NCBI GenBank assembly: GCA_946811695.1 | Contig: OX328124.1 | Span: 54,753,622 to 54,817,621 of the forward strand | Length of the DNA: 64,000 bases | Origin: Gonocerus acuteangulatus | Lineage: Eukaryota; Arthropoda; Insecta; Hemiptera; Coreidae | Reading direction: 5' to 3' | Part shown: positions 46,190-58,777 of the stretch, piece after piece | Numbering within the stretch: the first letter of the stretch is position 1 | Layout of the letters: every line of letters begins with the position of its first letter | Notes under the pieces: generated by a model | The model's database searches: none | The model's input: only the letters and a program-made list of their open reading frames with translations | Told to the model about the DNA's origin: nothing | Made by a program: the position numbers and the translations under genes

Positions 46190-46880
46190 TTTATATTCCT
46201 TGAAAGAATTGACCGATTTTGATGTGCTTTGCAGAATCCGTTTTTGGAGCGACGTTTGCGTGAAAAAAAATTGTTACGCTTACTTTGGCTTGCAAGGACT
46301 CGTTCTATAGGCTTCTTGGTCTAGGAATGAAAACATTTTAAAGGCCATAGCCTTAACTGTTTTCGACAAAAAGTTGTTGAATAAAGTTTTTAATTTGGGT
46401 ACATAGACTCATGGGACTAAAATACTATAGGGTTAAAATACTTTCTGCATGTTTCAAATTCATATAAACAAAGATGTTTAAATTTTGGTTACATTTGGAA
46501 TTTAGGAAGGATTAGAATAAAATAATTAATTACAAGACAAAAAATGTTTTCGGAACTTCGTATATTTTCTGAAATATCTCGAAAACGGTTGGCCAATCGT
46601 GATAATTGGAAGGTGACTATTTGAACGCTTACTAAATTCTTTTAAAAAAATGTTCTGAGGGAATGTTCCATGGGACAGTCACATTTTGAGAAATAAGTCC
46701 TTAAAACTTTGAAGTAGTTGGTTTATCTTATTGGAACGGCTCTTTTTATCTGTTAGCCTTAGTTTTTTTAATGTTTGTAACTTTTTTAATTGATAATAGA
46801 ACAAAAATAAATTTGGCAATAAAACAGGATACGTAAAATTAGAAACAATATTTCGTTATTAGAAATAGAGCTTTCCGAGC
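46190..46880 (+). mobile_element. family Z body, copy at 46 kb
   Basis: Matches 60130-60740 block by block: TGTTACGCTTACTTTGGC, GGGTACATAGACTCATGGGA, TTCTGCATGTTT, ATATCTCGAAAACGGTTG, GCTTACTAAAT, ACAATATTTCG and so on. A Z-type 3' end lies at 48586-48625, so this may be one Z copy stretched by the TA tract, SINE, Transib and PLE fragments between. 45.4-46.2 kb shows nothing recognised. Confidence 0.78.
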
Positions 46881-47059
46881 TGTATGCCGTGTGAATATTT
46901 TCTACTTCTGTACTGCTGATGATTTCGTTCTTTAGAACGGTTTTTTCCTCTTTTTACCTCACCTTTTAATTGGTTCTTGTTGATAACTCGTTTCGTCCTC
47001 CTCTCCACAGGTAGGAATCCCGATTCTGATGCCGTCCCAATGACGTATATACATGTATG

Positions 47060-47180
<121 letters not shown>

Positions 47181-47221
47181 GCCGCATTGACATCTAGATT
47201 AGCGCGTACATCCAAGGGTCA

Positions 47222-48045
47222 GCGAGGAATTTTCTCAACTAGCCGTGAGATGAGAAAATTCATGCCGCCGCACAGTGGTCAAAAATAGTCAAAAAGCGCT
47301 CAAAACTTGATATTTTGAAGTATTTTCTCCGAACCCATTTGCCTTAAATATATGTTACATACCTCGTGAGAGTGCCATTTCTTGAGTTTTAGGCCCCCAC
47401 CGTTGATTGCAGGACGGTGGTTAATCATTGAAGTACTAGAAACGAAGAAAATTTCCCAAATCCTCATGTACAAAATCGTTCCTTCAACTTTACTTTTTCA
47501 GACCGATAAGGTTGACGCATGTTTTTCTTGTTTTAATGGGTTGTTCTAAGGTTAAAAAAAAAAAATTTTGTATTTTTCGAATCGCCTTCATGGACGGGGA
47601 TAGTGAAAAAGTCAAAAAAATACACGTATCAAATTTCATTTTGTCATATAGCTTCTTCTCTAATTTCATATATTAGCGTCTCTCTAATTTCGGGCTTAAA
47701 TATTCCGTGGGCATGTATAGAAAACCCCAGACTGAAACTAGCTGCATAAACCTGCCTACTTCGGTGCTAGAGGTGAACGAAGTCGGTAAGACAGACGCGC
47801 GTTATCTCTATGTACACATTGGAATCAAATCGAAGATGGATTTTTTTTTTTTTGCAGTACTCAAGTCAGTGTTGACTGCAAAAAATGTCTGAAGTGATCC
47901 GAGTGAAAAACCTTGTCCTAGTTGAAATATTGTAAGTTCAGGTTTATAAATCAACAATATCAAATGTTATTGAGTTTTGAGCGCTTTTGGGCGGTTTTTG
48001 ACCACTGTGCGCCGGGGGGGGGGAATCGTACCCACCATCTCCGAA
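47222..48045 (-). mobile_element. SINE, reversed, split by the Transib-type element
   Basis: The reverse complement of 48015-48045 has the B-box region GGAGATGGTGGGTACGATTC. That of 47222-47265 has the adjoining GGCATGAATTTTCTCATCTC. Together they match the SINE at 61090-61140. The 5' part with the A box is missing. Confidence 0.85.
47266..48014. mobile_element. Transib-type non-autonomous element with CGCCG duplication
   Basis: The element spans 47271-48009 (739 bp), and CGCCG duplicates lie at 47266-47270 and 48010-48014. Both termini begin CACAGTGGTCAAAAA, and the inverted repeats continue for about 40 bp (AAAAGCGCTCAAAACT). Transib elements have 5-bp duplications with consensus CGNCG and ends like the RAG heptamer CACAGTG; both hold here. 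An A-rich block like the RSS nonamer starts 11-12 bases after each heptamer. No transposase coding was found inside. Confidence 0.88.
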
Positions 48046-48439
48046 ATATATTGCTGAGTAATTAAATGAATTGTCGTAGAAAAAGTCCAATTGTTAAAAT
48101 TATTACCATTAATGTAAATTGGAAATTATTTATTTAATAGAACTCATTAAACATTTTACAGAGAACTCTATTATAAAATTTCCTAAAGAAGAGGAAAGCA
48201 GATTATTTATTTATTTTAAGGGCTTTACATCTAAGGCCATAAGCCCATTAGATTACCCCAGGAGTAGGATATGGAACAGGAAGTTTCATATGCTGGAAAG
48301 GCCGATATTTTTTAATGCTAACATTCTCGTGTTAGCATGATTTATGACATGCCAGCCCGTTCCTTTCCTGCACCTATTATCTACTGCCGCCTACCTTAGT
48401 ATTCCAAACTGCAGCCTTAATGTCTATAATACAATTTTT

Positions 48440-48510
48440 GCCGGGTCCCAACCATCTCTTGATTTCTCATTACCTCAACGGCTATCTTCATCTTACCTAG
48501 TATTTCTGTT
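48440..48510 (+). mobile_element. PLE-C-type tail fragment
   Basis: GGGTCCCAACCATCTCTTG then CTCATTACCTCAACGGCTA parallels 17380-17425 (AATCCCAACCATTCC, CACCTCGACGGCTA). Confidence 0.5.
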
Positions 48511-48585
48511 CGCTCTATAGCTGGCTAAAAAATGGATTTTTAATGAAGTAGGTATTATTCCTTTACTAATGGCACTCGGGGAATG

Positions 48586-48625
48586 CGCTAAGATGACGCA
48601 GTTCCTGCGATTGAGACTTTTACGT
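48586..48625 (+). mobile_element. Z-type 3' terminus
   Basis: GGAATGCGCTAAGATGACG, then the GCAGTTCCTGC hairpin and GAGACTTTT, matches the Z 3' ends at 59259 (reversed) and 61207. Confidence 0.7.
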
Positions 48626-48759
48626 TTTAAATCCTTTACAGAAAATGGCTTCTACATATTGGAGTATATTTAAACTTGTTTAAATTTTAAGTAATTCCTT
48701 TTTTTAGTGTTTAGTTTTTTTTAAATAAATGTATGTTGTATCTGTACTCCTTCGAAATT

Positions 48760-48762
<3 letters not shown>

Positions 48763-48811
<49 letters not shown>
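48763..48811 (+). repeat. (AT)n microsatellite
   Basis: About 24 AT units. Confidence 0.95.
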
Positions 48812-48813
<2 letters not shown>

Positions 48814-49039
48814 GATTTGTTGATTATTTAGTTTGGAAAATTTAAATATTTAAGAGCTGAAGTTTCCATACATACCTCAAAATTTGCAAATCCCAATGTT
48901 GCGGTCCAGCAAAACTAATAAATAATAATAATAATAATAATTTTAAGTAGGCTTTATTTTGGATTATTAGTCAGAGAAGAAAATTAAAAAGATACAAATT
49001 TCTTAAATATACATTGTACATACGACATTACTTACTCAT

Positions 49040-49130
49040 CCATCTTCCTGACCTCACAAAGCGATACTGGGAGGCTCGGCGTCAAATGGCTCAACCACCA
49101 CCGACGGGTGTTGGATAAAATAAAAATAAA
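49040..49130 (+). other. possible LINE or SINE 3' end
   Basis: GC-richer stretch (GATACTGGGAGGCTCGGCG) ending in an AAAATAAAAATAAAATAA tail, typical of a retroposed 3' end. No coding part is attached. Confidence 0.4.
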
Positions 49131-49197
49131 ATAAGTACGGCATTACTTGAAACAACTTGTTTTATTTACTCCTCTAAGTTTAGAAAGTTTATAAAAA

Positions 49198-49264
49198 TGA
49201 TATTTTTCCTCTTTCTAGTGAGTGCTGTTCAGATTAGGCCAATTTTCGATTTACCGCGGTTCGG
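49198..49264 (-). mobile_element. possible pogo/Tigger terminal repeat
   Basis: The reverse complement begins TTAGAATCCCGTTAATCCGA and continues AACCGCGGTAAATCG, resembling pogo/Tigger termini of the AATCTCGxTAATCCGAA type. Only one end is seen. Confidence 0.35.
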
Positions 49265-49879
49265 ATTAACGGGATTCTAATGTATAAGAATTCGAACGAC
49301 TGTTATTTGGGCATGAAATATTAAACATTACAATTAAACTCAATGCCCAATTTATTTCTGTTTTTTTTTTTTTTTTTTTTTTTTTTACCGGATAAATTAA
49401 TTCAAACGGGGTTTCTACCGAATTGTTCCTGTTTTGATGACACAAAGTTGACATCTTTAATGCTATTTTTACTGCAAACGAGACGCCAAAAAGTAATTTC
49501 AACAAATAGATATGAGAATGGATATCGGATATTGATTGAGTTTATGCAAATAAATTTAAAATTGGTTCCACTCATACCTCTCTCTCTCTCCTATTTCCTT
49601 TTCTTGAGGGTGATTGCCTCTGACAGAAGGGGGAACTGGCGCTAAAAATAGGATCCTCGCTCCCCAAGGAAATATTTGAAATTAATGCGTCCCCATCTCC
49701 ATCTTGTGCACCCTCCACTTCCGCAGTCAACAAGCTTCCCCTTACCATAAGGATCACATCACCATAATGGGATATCAGGTGGTGAACATTTCACAAGATT
49801 AATAATTCTCATCGCATAATGGATAGTCTTCAAGGCACAGGTGCATAATGTGGATCGCAAGATATCGTTTCAAACATAA
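49265..49879. other. no recognised gene
   Basis: Contains a T24 tract at 49363. Small frames around it are not credible. Confidence 0.5.
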
Positions 49880-50690
49880 GGCGATTTAGGAATTCTCGTT
49901 ACAGACTGAATGCCAAAAAATACGAACTTCACAAAATAGTTTCACTGACTTCAGGTGCCTCTTCAGGGCAACATATTAAACCAAAAAGAAGAATAGTGGT
50001 AAAATATATAATCGGATTCAAAAACTAGGAACATAAGAGAAAAACTAAAATAAAACAAGCAAAAATTAGTGCTTTTTCAGAAGTCAATTAGAAGATATGT
50101 AGACAGGCTATATGAGTCTGTTATTTTTACAGGTTAAAGAAAAGAGAAATGTATAACAATCATTTAGCTAGGAAAATGAATAGTTTTTTAAAAGATCAGA
50201 AACCAGAACTATGCAGTTATCGTTCTTTTAATTTTAATCCAATAATTTCAAGCAAAATAAAACATGTAATGTAAAAATATAGGGTCTATGTATGTAAAGA
50301 TAACATATTGGGAAGTACAACGAAAAAAACATAATTTTAGTAAGAAAAAATATAAATTAAAAAAAAAAAAACTAAATGCGATACATACAAACTCAATTGC
50401 GATACATCATACTTAGGAGAATCGGAAGAGCTACCTACTTCGAAAACAAATTAAACAGCATGCTCAAATTTTATTATATGAAGTAAAAACATAATTTTGA
50501 TTTGATTCTTTCAATCCATGGCTTGTCTAGACGTGACCCTACTAGTGTAAGATTCTTCTCATCAAGGTGAGGCTCTGATTATTTATATTCATAACATAAG
50601 GAGCCACCAGAAGGGTGCGAAACATATAGGGAAGAAATAAATGTTTAGTGAAACTATTCAGCAAAAAAATGAAAGATGTGGAGCTGAATT
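49880..50690. mobile_element. decayed PLE remnant with inverted ends
   Basis: The reverse complement of 49930-49966 reads CTGAAGAGGCACCTGAAG then TCAGTGAAACTATTTTG. The forward strand at 50605-50665 has CACCAGAAGGGTGCGAAAC and TTAGTGAAACTATTC. The two ends are inverted relatives, as in PLE-A and PLE-D, but no GIY-YIG frame remains. Confidence 0.45.
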
Positions 50691-53124
50691 AATTGTGTAT
50701 TTTTTATTATTGCCCTTCGACCAAACTTGTTAGAGAATTTAATCATTTTAAATGCCACAATAAACATAACTAATATTTTTGTTTATCTAAATGTTGGAAG
50801 GGGGCAACAAAATCACTTTATTTTTGTTCTCATTCTGTCATAATTTAATAGCGTATTTGGCAACTCATTTTCATTCATTATTTTCAATAAAGATTAATTA
50901 TAACGCACAAATTTATTGAACAAATTATATTTTTTAGATTACTTTTCTATCTTTGTTCATGTGCAAAAACGGCTAAACGTACGAAGCTGTTCTTTCGTTG
51001 GTCCGACTAAATTCCGTGGTATCCGAGTGCACAGTGTTTTCTATTCATGATTTAATAGCATTTCCATTATCCCTGCCTGCGGAATCATGCAGAGTAGCCG
51101 CGTAGGAGCTACATAACAATGCTCATTCCGAAGCTAGTTGGTTAGTTCTCACCACATTGATGGTGAATAAAGAGTTCATTTCTTTATATATTTTTTTGTT
51201 TCTTTCTTATACTCAATTAAAAAAAAAAAAAAAACTTTTTAGAAAAAGTTCTATCTTCGTATATAGGTATGTACTTATACATACTTTTTTTTTCGAATAC
51301 TACATAGCTTGTTACGTCGAACGAAAATAAAAATAAATTTGGTTTTAACAGAAATGTATGAAAAAATAATTAGTCAATAATTTCTATTCTTGGATGGCCA
51401 AGTTAGTTAGTTAGTTTGGCGCGATGTGTATTTAATTAAGATGTAAGGAAGTACCCTCCCCCATGGATCGATTTTATAATTCTATGATAGAAACTATATA
51501 ATGAGATATAATAAATGCTTATCGAACATTTGGTTGTATTTTGGAAATGGTATGATTTATTTAGATAAAAGTTGAAACAGAAACATATATTACACTGGGA
51601 ATTATAAATTTTCAAGAAATAGCAAATGAATCTTAAATTTATAAAAAATCATAGGTAATATAGTAATAAATACGCTGAGGTTCATATGCTGGTGCAAATT
51701 GATAAATTTGGTATTATTGTTTATTAGCACATTCGCGCGTGTTTGTAGGCAGGCACACAGTTTTTTTATTCGAAAATCGTTATACCATGTTTCCATAACA
51801 AAAGAAAGTATGAGATCATAAATAGGCCTGATGAACTGAAAGGCCAGTCTGAACGTGTGTACGGTACGACCACATGTTAGTTCAAACTGTTCAGTCTAGT
51901 ACTGAGGTCGTTAAAGCCATTTTGCAAGAAAGAGAAAACCCCTGTTTGGAGGAGTACATCACGATGTACGACAGTGAGACTGACTGTTTAGCAACTGAAG
52001 TAGGACTGTGTTCACATATAGCAGTCACGTCACGGCCCAGCCACTGAAGCGTCCCCGCCCATCTCAAGGCAAAGATTTGGTAACTGACGGTTCCAAACTT
52101 TGAAAAGATCACGTCATTTCTACGAAATTTGCTTTGACTGGCGATTATGTCGGCGACGGTATTGAATCGGACCGGCGAATGAACGGTGGCGCTTATTGTT
52201 TTGTTTTTTTGTCCACTTGTTTTTCAGTAATGAATAAAACATACTTAAATGTCGCCTGCCACTTTTACTAAATTAGGAGCCAAACAATGATACAGATAAA
52301 AAAATATTGTTTGTTTGGATGTAGTATGAATAGGAAGAAATAGATAGGCGTGGTTGAGTAGGAAGAAAACTACCTAGAATCCGATGAGAAGATAATGAGA
52401 AAGGCGCCATCCTGTTGGACACCTTCCTCGATGTGTGGTCTACTCCACCCAGTGGGCATAAACTCTAGACCATCACATCTCTTATCTCTGGACATTCTAA
52501 TGGACGCTCCCGTAGATAATTTTTTATTCTGGCACTAAAAGTCTGAAACAGCCATTTAGAGTGGAGCGATATGGGGTTACGACGCCACCTAGTGGAGTTA
52601 GCTGGGAGCTTGACGAATAGAAATATATGAAATATTCAAACACTCTTTTTTAAATTTTACGTTTAAATTCAGAAAGGTTGTTGAATGCTTAACTATACAT
52701 TGATTTTTCCCCACGGTAACAGTCTAATGTCAGCAGCTGCTGTTCAACCTCAATATTAAAAAAACAATCCAATATGATAAAACATTAAAGCGATTTATCA
52801 GATCACTGTATGAAGTACAGAAATGTTTATGCCACCAGTGATTTAGTCAGCGAATCTTTACTTTTCCGACACATTGGCTAGCGTTTCTGGAATCACTTAA
52901 TTTCTCATTTCATGCTCAGATGCGTTAAAAATTTTGCTGCCGTGCGTCATGTCATACCATGGCAATTTGATGCATCTAGTGGTAAGAAAGCTTCATAAAC
53001 AAGATACAGCTTAAATATTTATCAGAATAAAGAATATGTTATTGCCACATGAGACTTACAGCAGGTACTCGTACTATAATTTAATATCTCCCTGACATTA
53101 CCATTGTCTTTTTTTCTTTTTATA
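50691..53124. other. no recognised gene
   Basis: AT-rich with GC-richer patches at 51830-52210 and 52350-52620. GCCACCTAGTGG at about 52590 resembles a CTCF-type core but may simply be repeat-derived. Confidence 0.5.
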
Positions 53125-53285
53125 AAGGGACGTGGGTTCGATTCCCCACGGAGCGGGGAGTTTCTGCCAAAAAAAGAAAAACCAACAACCCCACACTGCA
53201 TAGAAAAAGTTTGAAACCTCTAGATAACCCGGCCCATAAATCCGTGTCATTTATAATTTGATGTTAAAATTTGAATAAATAATTA
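53125..53285 (+). mobile_element. 5'-truncated tRNA-derived SINE
   Basis: Perfect B box GGTTCGATTCC (53135-53145), a GCGGGGAGTTTCTGCC body, CTCTAGATAACCCGGCCC, and an AATTTGAATAAATAA tail. Related to the older SINE at 30.1 kb. The A box half is missing. Confidence 0.75.
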
Positions 53286-53599
53286 TTTTCTTATCGGTGC
53301 ACAAAGGAGTATTTGCACTCAAAAACCGGTCAAAATTATATTACGCTCTTTTGTGCAATGTGATCGCATGAATAACAATTTTCGACCTTAATTAGACGTT
53401 TTTATACAAAATATACAAATTTTGAATGAAAACTATTACACAATAAAGCTTTATTGAGAGTTCATCTTCATCGGTCATCATCATCTTCGTCTTCATCCTC
53501 GACTTCCTCCATAATTTTGGTGCTTTCCGTTTCACCTACTATTAGATTGGCCTACTATTATCTTCCTAATATTAGATTGATTGCTTATGGCGCAAATGG

Positions 53600-53703
53600 G
53601 GCACTTTTAGGTAGCTATTGAGGTGATCATGACGGAATTTTTAAAAATTTCTTCAAATCTTTATCGATCTTACATAGTAGACACCGAAAATGACCCCCCC
53701 GTT

Positions 53704-53759
<56 letters not shown>

Positions 53760-54460
53760 CATACAGGGTGGCCAACATAAGCGGGCCACAAAAGGAATAA
53801 TTACTAAACGGTCGGAGATATCAAACTATTTCAACGAAAATAAGTTATTGTTCTCGTCGAGACTTATCAAATGGTGCCCGGAAAGAAGCAAATGCCTTCT
53901 TTTTTACCCATATGTTGCATTCATTTTGAATAACTTATATAAAAAGAAGGAAGAAACGTGCAAAGGTGATTTTGTAAAAATAAGTTTTATTTTCAAGTAT
54001 TCCTCATCTGGAATTAAAAATAAAAAGGTACTTTAATTTATTCAAGTAGTGCTAGGAGAATATATCTTAAGAAGTAGGTGTATTGGTAACTAGCAAGAGT
54101 CCCGGGTATAACCGGGACCGTTAACATTAGACCCAAGAGGCCAGACCTGACGTTGATTTTCCACTCCTGCAGTCTGTCTACAATCCAGGTCCAACTGAGG
54201 GTTTCAATCGCACCAATGTATGTGTGTGTGTGTGTGTCAGTAAACACGAGATTTTGTTTTTTCACCATGAAACTTAGTATGAAGTATTCTCATAACAAGA
54301 GATTGAACAAATACGACAACTAGCAAAATCGGCCCTCCTGGTGGGGGGGGGGGGGGTACTCCGGACTTATTAAAATTATTTGTTGATATCGGCCGTAATT
54401 TTTACTCCGACGAAATTCGATATTCGTTGTGGTCATCATTGGGGAAAAAAACGAAAAATC
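53600..54460 (+). mobile_element. family X copy interrupted near its microsatellite
   Basis: 53605-53755 has TAGCTATTGAGGTGATCATG, the GACACCGAAAATGACCCCC segment and a TA tract. 54225-54460 resumes with GTCAGTAAACACGAGA, the AGATTGAAC module and a G run before TACTCCGGAC. The 53760-54215 insert starts with TACAGGGTGGCC and includes a Helitron-type 3' end. No X 3' end follows. Confidence 0.72.
54089..54125 (-). mobile_element. Helitron-type 3' terminus
   Basis: Read in reverse: a perfect 7-bp hairpin (GTCCCGG, TTATAC, CCGGGAC), TCTTG, CTAGT and then T. That is the Helitron 3' signature. The matching 5' end was not located. Confidence 0.6.
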
Positions 54461-56019
54461 GTAATGCCGCAATAAATAACTAACTTAACATTCAAGTTTA
54501 AATGAATATAAAACAAAATGGCAGATCAAGGCGGATGATTTTATCGCATTGGACAATTGTCATTAGCCTAAATTTCATGTATGTAAAAGAAACATGGCTC
54601 GACAAGACCTGACAAGTAATTAAAAATCTCGATATCGCATTATTTTGGGATAAAAGAAGTACCCAAATAAGTACTCTCTAAAAACGTTCAATTTAAATAA
54701 TAAAATACAGTTGCAAGATAAAGTACATACATCCCACTTCCATGTGAGATTTCATCAAAACTTAACCACAATAGACAGGGAAACCAATTAAACTGACGAG
54801 TGCGGAAGAATAGATTTATGCGATTCCAACAATGTCTGGGTTTGGACTGTTTGTACAACAACAGGCTATAGCGGAAGGAAAATTTTTTACTACCAATAGC
54901 TAGACAATTTATCGAACTTAAAGATTAGCATGTTTGAAAAGATTATAACGGAACTTGGCGATTTGCACTTTTGACCAGTTTTAGAGGGCAAATACTCCTA
55001 TGTGCGGTCACCCAAAACCACGACACTTTTTCATGTGTAAGCAGAAGGTCAATAACTAACACTCAAAATTAACTCAATCATCAATTCATTACAAAAAATA
55101 ATATCCAAACATTTTATAATAAAATCATATCAATCATTTTGATTTATATATGCGAAATTGAAGTTTTGAATTTTAAATCTATTCTTCAATATTGATCAGC
55201 GATCCAATAATTTATCAATCCCTAGGCTATTAACCTTGACAAGCAAATAAAGTAATTTTAAACTGATTCTGCGTGTGAAATTTCAGAGAAAAATCCTAAC
55301 ACCGATTTTTATCAGAGGCAAAAAAAAACCACCGGCAAGAAAGTGATTGGTTCCCCGTAAAACAGTCTGAATAGGCCCTTTAAAAAAAAGAAGCCATTCA
55401 TAGGAAGCTCCTCTACTATAGGGCCATTTGAAAATTAGGGGTCCTTTAGAATGTGGCATCGTTAAAATGAATAAAGTAGATAACATGGCAATGATAGAAA
55501 GAGGATTAGCGTAAACCAACAATGTTTTAAATGAGCACCATATATGACAGTACCATAAGAATGCATTAATATTTTTTTGTTGAGCTAGTAAGCCATCTTT
55601 GAATAGCATAAATAACTAGTATAGATATGTTGCCTGAAAAGACATTCAACCTCATACAATCCCGTAGTGGTCTCACAGCAACATCAGCATGTAAGTTAGT
55701 ACTCCGACATATCAATATTCATAGAACATATTATAATAAGCAAAATTCCGACTTACAAGGGCTTAACACACCGATACAGCGTTAACTCGTCTAGATCAGA
55801 TAACTAAAATCATTGTCAAGCATTAAAAAGTTATAATGAGATGAAGATAGGTAGTCGTATAGGTGATAAGGAGTCAATGTGCCGAGGTTAAAACATGACG
55901 GTCGAAGTTTTTGATTTTTAATCAAGCCTTTAATATTGATCAGCGGTACAAATGCTGATCGTTACATCGGCTAAATGCAGTCGTTATAATAAGGGCTTCG
56001 GCTATGAAAAACGCCCGAG
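54461..56019. other. no recognised gene
   Basis: The region around 54960-55010 shares a reversed AAATACTCCTTTGTGC-like word with 53300. The 108-codon reverse frame at 55283-55609 has no domain and is probably chance. Confidence 0.5.
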
Positions 56020-56090
56020 TATTAGAAAAGATCAATATATCGAACGTTTCTTCATGCTCATTGGCAGCCACTATTAGCAAAAAAATGTAT
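56020..56090 (-). mobile_element. PLE-C-type tail fragment, reversed
   Basis: The reverse complement has AGTGGCTGCCAATGAGCATG, GAAGAAACGTTCGATATATTG, clearly related to the 17298 core but degenerate. (AT)n at 56106-56158 lies beside it, and GCCGAATCCCAACCATTCC recurs forward at 56612. Confidence 0.6.
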
Positions 56091-56095
56091 GTGTA

Positions 56096-56161
<66 letters not shown>

Positions 56162-56289
56162 CAAACGAGAATAATCACAACAGTAAGAAAGCTTTTACAT
56201 CTTGACAACAGGCTAAAAAACATTCAATAGTTTTATACAAAACTCAGTTGAAAGTAAGTTAAAAAACTAACAAAAGCTCAAAGTAAAAA

Positions 56290-56530
56290 AAAGTGAGTAT
56301 CAGCGATGGGTGTATATACTGAGGGGGCTGCAGCCCCCATCTCGTAATTTTGATTTAATCGTTTAAAAATGCGTCATAAAAACCTTAAAAATAAATTAAA
56401 TATGATCACTTAGTTCAGAAAAAATATATTTTTTTGGTTCTAATAGCGTTTTAGTTGATTAACTATTCCAAGTTATAGCATTCCATACTCCCAACTGCTT
56501 CCAGCCCCCCCCCCGAAATTATTTCCTAAA
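56290..56530 (-). repeat. dispersed TE fragment, copy 2
   Basis: Reverse relative of 38620-38720 (see there). It contains a GGGGGCTGCAGCCCCC palindrome. 56535-57170 holds a SINE-like ACCTGTAGATAACCAGTCCC piece (56746) and otherwise nothing recognised. Confidence 0.5.
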
Positions 56531-57177
56531 ACGTCCCAGTTACCAATAAAGGCTTCGAACGCCATAACACTGACTGGTGACTGTGGATAAGTTTTATAAA
56601 GGAGGATCTCTTAGCCGAATCCCAACCATTCCTTGACTTTTTAAGGAGTTATGTTAGGTTAAAACAACACTTAATATTGAACCCACAATTATAGACAGGG
56701 ATTATTATGAATTTCCTGATCCTGGCTTAAAAAAAAATTGTAACCTGTAGATAACCAGTCCCTAACACCTTTGCTATTTGTAGGTTGACGTTCAAATTGT
56801 AGGTTGACGTCGTCAGTTTTCAAATGTTGGTCAATTCTTAGGTTGCTTTTTATGCTGCATTCGGTTCTACAACTGTCCTGCTTAAAAAACAGACTGAACA
56901 GAGATAAAATAGCAAACGTTTGCTCAGAATCATAATATGGACAATTCCACCATAGTTTCCTTTCAAACAATGACATCTCCTTCAATTGCCAATGAGAAGA
57001 TAGTATTCATGGAATCTGCTCCAAACATGCACTGCAAAATTTGCAGTGCAAATCCATCATGGCTGAATGTTTATTTAACCTGTAATGATTGCATTTAGTG
57101 ATGATTATTATGAATAATTAACTTCATAGTATTGTTTAAAAAGATTAAAAAATGAAAGCCAGGATTAAATAAGTTCC

Positions 57178-57830
57178 TGTGAAAGAAGCAAGGAGGCGAG
57201 AAATTGACAAGTCTCTTTTGAATGTTTGTTCTCTCTGCCTTGAACTCCTAGAGAGACTTAAGCAAGATGAACAACAAAAAAGATGAAAAGTCGAAGGAAG
57301 AATTGGAGACAAAGAAGAAGATTCATATTGCATAAGCTATTGCATTCTTCAACCATTTGCGAGAAGATTGCGAACTATTTTTTTCGACATGTAAAAGAAT
57401 CTGCCTTCCCAAAGGACCAGATCGCTATAACTTAGCCGTCGTTCACAGCCTCACTAAATACAAGAACATTTTGTATTTACACTTGTGTGAGCAAAGTTGT
57501 GTGGGAGATCTTGCTGAAGTGAAAGTAATCCTGGTCACAGATGGATGTGCAGGCCAGAACAAATGTAAATATTCCTACCAAGGTGGTAACCTTCCTACTT
57601 AAAAGATCCAAGACCCACGAGAATCTGGTGAGATGGCATACAACACCAATATCGATAAGTTTATGTCCATAACAAAAAAGATCAAGTCACTTCTAGACCT
57701 CAATCCTGCACCAATTCCTATCGGCTGTAGCGGCGACAACCCCAAGAATTGTCCCAAGAATCTCTTGTCAAGCACCTCGGAGAAAATTGGCGGAAACAGA
57801 CAGTTTACAGTGGTATCGTAACCTCAAAAT
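57178..57830 (+). pseudogene. transposase-like pseudogene (xDGCAGQNK motif)
   Basis: Several frames: KEARRREIDKSLLNVCSLCL, then AIAFFNHLREDCELFFSTC, KRICLPKGPDRYNLAVVHSL and EVKVILVTDGCAGQNKCKY (to 57602), then a further frame to 57821. The TDGCAGQNK stretch resembles the SDNCGGQNKN signature of a widespread group of animal transposase-like proteins with an RNase H-type fold, where the D is thought catalytic. The upstream CLP...YNL part fits the same group. Multiple frameshifts make it dead. Family assignment is tentative. Confidence 0.5.
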
Positions 57831-57999
57831 ACAGAGTGAAGCTGGTAATATTATGAACAGTGGACACTGTAATTGTAATGAGTTAAAGAGTGCAGAATGC
57901 GATGAGCTAGTTCTTTCTAAGGCGTAAGAATAACTCAAAGGCTTTAGTTTTGTCAAACGACATCTAAATATAATTTCTTCATATTATTTTTATGGAATA

Positions 58000-58777
58000 A
58001 CTAGCTGAATACCCGTGCTTCGTCACGGCAGATAAGTAGTTATTTTATTGCGTTAAATAATGTTTCATTAAAATTAGGTTACTATACAATTCTGTGCAAT
58101 TTGTTACAGCACGGTTCCCGTCATACTATATTTTATTCAATGGGCGTTAAAATTTAAAAGTTTATGTTTCCAAGAAGTCATATGGTAACACCCAATATAT
58201 TTACGAGTATTACCAAGGTTGTAGGCGAGGAGGCTGTGCGAGGGTTCCGGATATTATTACCTCGCCTGGAAAACCTAAGGATATGCCATACATCACGGTT
58301 TGACCGGGACTGTCCCGGTATTTTGCAATTGTTTCGGTGTCCCGGCCCATATTAATGTCTCGGTTTAACTATCCAAATATATGGCAATCCTATCTGACGG
58401 GGACAGGCAGAAAAGAAACGCAAATAAAACTCTATGAGGGACAGTTAATTTCTAGTAATTCATGGTCTGCCATCATAGTTGAAATTAACCTCAATTCAAA
58501 ATAATACTATGAAATAGATAATGTACGGTAACAGCTGTTCTTTATCGTCCTAGCAACGCAGGCTGCCTAGGCATGCCTTGTCTATCCAACTCAAACTTTA
58601 AACCCCCCTAAAAATGCTTAAAAATACGAATATCAAAAAATCCTTTCTTAGCGAGCGCCTACGTTACATAGGGGGTGTCCATGCAAAATTTCAAAATTTT
58701 CTGTCGAGCGGTTTGGGCTGGGCGTTGATAGATGCGTGAGTGAGTGAGTGAGTGGTATTTGACAAATATATAGTAGA
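58000..58777 (-). mobile_element. non-autonomous Helitron 2
   Basis: Reversed relative of Helitron 1. The 5' TC lies at 58777 (preceded by A), with the ATATATTTGTCAAATACCAC start. The 3' hairpin CCGTG/CACGG and CTAGT end at 58000, followed by T. The 778-bp body lacks the roughly 370 bp found in copy 1. No coding. Confidence 0.9.

Noticed and set aside
52580..52600. CTCF insulator site (GCCACCTAGTGG)
   Set aside because: A single short motif match with no supporting context; not listed as a regulatory feature.
55283..55609. 108-codon reverse-strand gene
   Set aside because: No domain, no relatives in the window and composition like its surroundings; length is compatible with chance.
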